Shown in pieces: positions 61,340 to 64,000 of a DNA stretch of 64,000 nucleotides (within the stretch, counting starts at the first letter, position 1; each line of letters opens with the position of its first letter). The notes below the pieces were generated by a model. The model had not been told where the DNA came from, made no database searches, and was given only the letters and a program-made list of their open reading frames with translations. The position numbers and the translations under genes are program-made. The stretch is taken from the NCBI RefSeq assembly GCF_037975245.1, contig NC_092570.1, forward strand, positions 12,749,001-12,813,000, written 5' to 3'. Source of the stretch: Apostichopus japonicus. Lineage: Eukaryota; Echinodermata; Holothuroidea; Aspidochirotida; Stichopodidae.

Positions 61340-62072
61340 CGTATAGGAAAAGGAGGGACAAGAGGGATAGGAGGAATAGGAGGGAAAGGAAGGATAGGAG
61401 GGATAGGGGGATATGAGGGATAGGAGGGATAGGAGGAATAGGAGGGATAGGAGGGATAGGAAGGATAGGAGGGATTGGAGGAATAGGAGGGAAAGAAAGG
61501 AGAGATATACAGGAGGGATAGGAGGGATAAGAGGGATAGGAGGGATAGGAGGGATTGGAGGGATAGGAGGGATAGGAGGATAGTAGGGATAGGAGGGATA
61601 TGAGGAATAGGAGGGATAGGAGGGATAGGAGGGATTGGAGGGATAGGAAGGATATGGGGATAGGAGGGATAGGTGGCTAGAGGGATAGGAGGGATAGGAA
61701 GGATAGGAGGGATAGGAGGGAAAGGAAGGATGGGAGGGATAGGAGGAATAGCAGGGATAGGAGGGATAAGAGGGATAGAAGGGATTAGAGGGATAGGAAG
61801 GATAGGAGGGATAGGAGGGATAGGAATGATAGGGGGTAGGAGGAATAGGAGAAATAGAAGGGATAGGAGGGATAGTATGGATAGGAGGGATAGGAGGAGT
61901 AGGAAGGATAAGAGGGATTGGAGGGATAGGAAAGATAGGAGGGATAGGAAGGATAGGAGGGATAGGAGGGATAGGAGAGATAGGAGGGATAGGAGGGATA
62001 GGAGGGATAGGAAGGATAGGAGGGATAGGACGGATAGGGGGGATAGGAGGGATAAGAGATAGGAGGGATAGA
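61340..62072 (+). repeat. Ten-bp minisatellite GGGATAGGAG
   Basis: About 70 imperfect copies of GGGATAGGAG with AAGG, ATGAG and GAATAG variants. The translated Ser-Tyr-Pro or Leu-rich frames are by-products. It lies just upstream (- strand sense) of the LAMP gene. Confidence 0.95.
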
Positions 62073-62133
62073 AGACGTCCTCTGAATCAGAACCATGTAG
62101 AAGACATTGATGCATTACATGAACCAAACCAGG

Positions 62134-63400
<1,267 letters not shown>

Positions 63401-63404
63401 CGGA

Positions 63405-63553
63405 ACCACCTGAGTCATCACGCACAGTTACGCACGTCATCACCCCCAGTTACGCGTATAAAAGCAGTATATACGCGTGAATACGTCATCACGCACAGTT
63501 ATGGGGTATATGGCATTAAATACGCGCGAACTCGTCATCACGCACAGTGACAA
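63405..63553 (+). repeat. Irregular repeats of GTCATCACGCACAGTTA
   Basis: The motif occurs at about 63413, 63437 (as GTCATCACCCCCAGTTACG), 63486 and 63534, with interleaved TACGCGTATA/TACGCGTGAA. It is CpG-rich against an AT-rich background. Function unknown. Confidence 0.75.
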
Positions 63554-63604
63554 GTAATCCCGTATCAAAACTTGTATGATCTAGTATGAAAGATAGGTCT
63601 TTAT

Positions 63605-63830
63605 TGAGTGTTAGCTCAATGGTTAACGCCGGTGTCTTTCAATCATAAGGTCTCCGGTTCGAGTCACTCCCAGATTAATGTATGTCGTCCAGTTACAGAG
63701 TTGTTGACAATTAACAATTCATAATCATGGACGTTAAATATGAATGTAAGAGCCTGACGTCGATCAGCTTGCGGCTTTGATAAGCCAATGAGGCTTCTTT
63801 TCGAGTTCCTGCTCGCAGGAGGATCTAATA
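63605..63830 (+). mobile_element. SINE-A copy 2
   Basis: Same head and body as 55318-55545, with the expected GTTAGCTCAATGGTTAACGC A-box block and TCCGGTTCGAGTCACTC B-box block. It ends in a (CATA)n tail, 63831-63855. Confidence 0.85.
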
Positions 63831-63855
63831 TGCATACATACATACATACATACAT

Positions 63856-64000
63856 TGATGCCACTTATATGGCTGCAGGTTAAGTTTACGATTAACCCTA
63901 AGTTCCTCTGTTCTAATTGTTTGGCCAGGGAAGTTAAAGTTGCCCGCCAACAATTTTTTAGGTTCGTGTTAATATGAATATTTTGTATTGTTTCTTCAAT
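63856..64000. other. Window end, nothing identified
   Basis: Short unique AT-rich sequence after the SINE tail. Confidence 0.5.

Overview
The window is animal nuclear DNA. It has spliced genes with GT-AG introns, tRNA-derived SINEs, CR1/L2-type LINE tails, many hAT-type DNA elements and long simple repeats. Gene content (a LAMP-family protein, VLCAD, a RING/B-box protein, an Ig-type receptor) and the repeat style fit a marine invertebrate deuterostome such as an echinoderm. That placement is inference; no species marker was seen.

Five genes can be supported. (1) 2.8-4.3 kb, +: an Ig-superfamily membrane receptor whose coding region lies in one exon, with a cytoplasmic tail rich in tyrosine motifs. 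(2) 12.3-13.3 kb, +: a single-exon PTB-domain adaptor, FAM43/PID1-like. (3) 19.3-21.6 kb, -: a RING plus B-box exon whose phase-0 donor matches a phase-0 exon encoding a ubiquitin-like domain that ends in RLRGG plus six residues. The predicted product is a RING-B-box-ubiquitin fusion. (4) 30.0-49.0 kb, +: a complete 15-exon very-long-chain acyl-CoA dehydrogenase (ACADVL), 638 codons, all splice phases consistent. (5) 56.4-61.0 kb, -: a complete four-coding-exon LAMP-family lysosomal membrane protein with a Thr-rich stalk, one four-cysteine LAMP domain, a TM helix and a terminal YQSV sorting motif.

The rest is mobile and repetitive DNA. At least five hAT-type elements can be bounded by 8-bp target duplications (22.3, 26.7-28.6, 51.5-52.8, 58.0 and 58.8-60.1 kb). 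One of them split a CR1/jockey-like LINE, and another was itself invaded by a 686-bp element with 83-bp inverted repeats and a perfect 9-bp duplication. Three SINE families, two LINE 3' ends, a 77-bp satellite of about 24 units inside ACADVL intron 12, a 120-bp array of hairpin-forming units near 18 kb, and several minisatellites are also present.

The two observations most likely to be new are the RING-B-box-ubiquitin fusion and three tiny hairpins of 26-37 bp (25.5, 25.6 and 32.0 kb). Each hairpin starts with CA, ends with TG and is flanked by a perfect 7-bp direct repeat, so they look like extremely short mobile elements. The five genes have no obvious functional link; they look like ordinary neighbours in a repeat-rich animal genome. 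All exon models come from reading splice sites and frame by eye and have no transcript support here.
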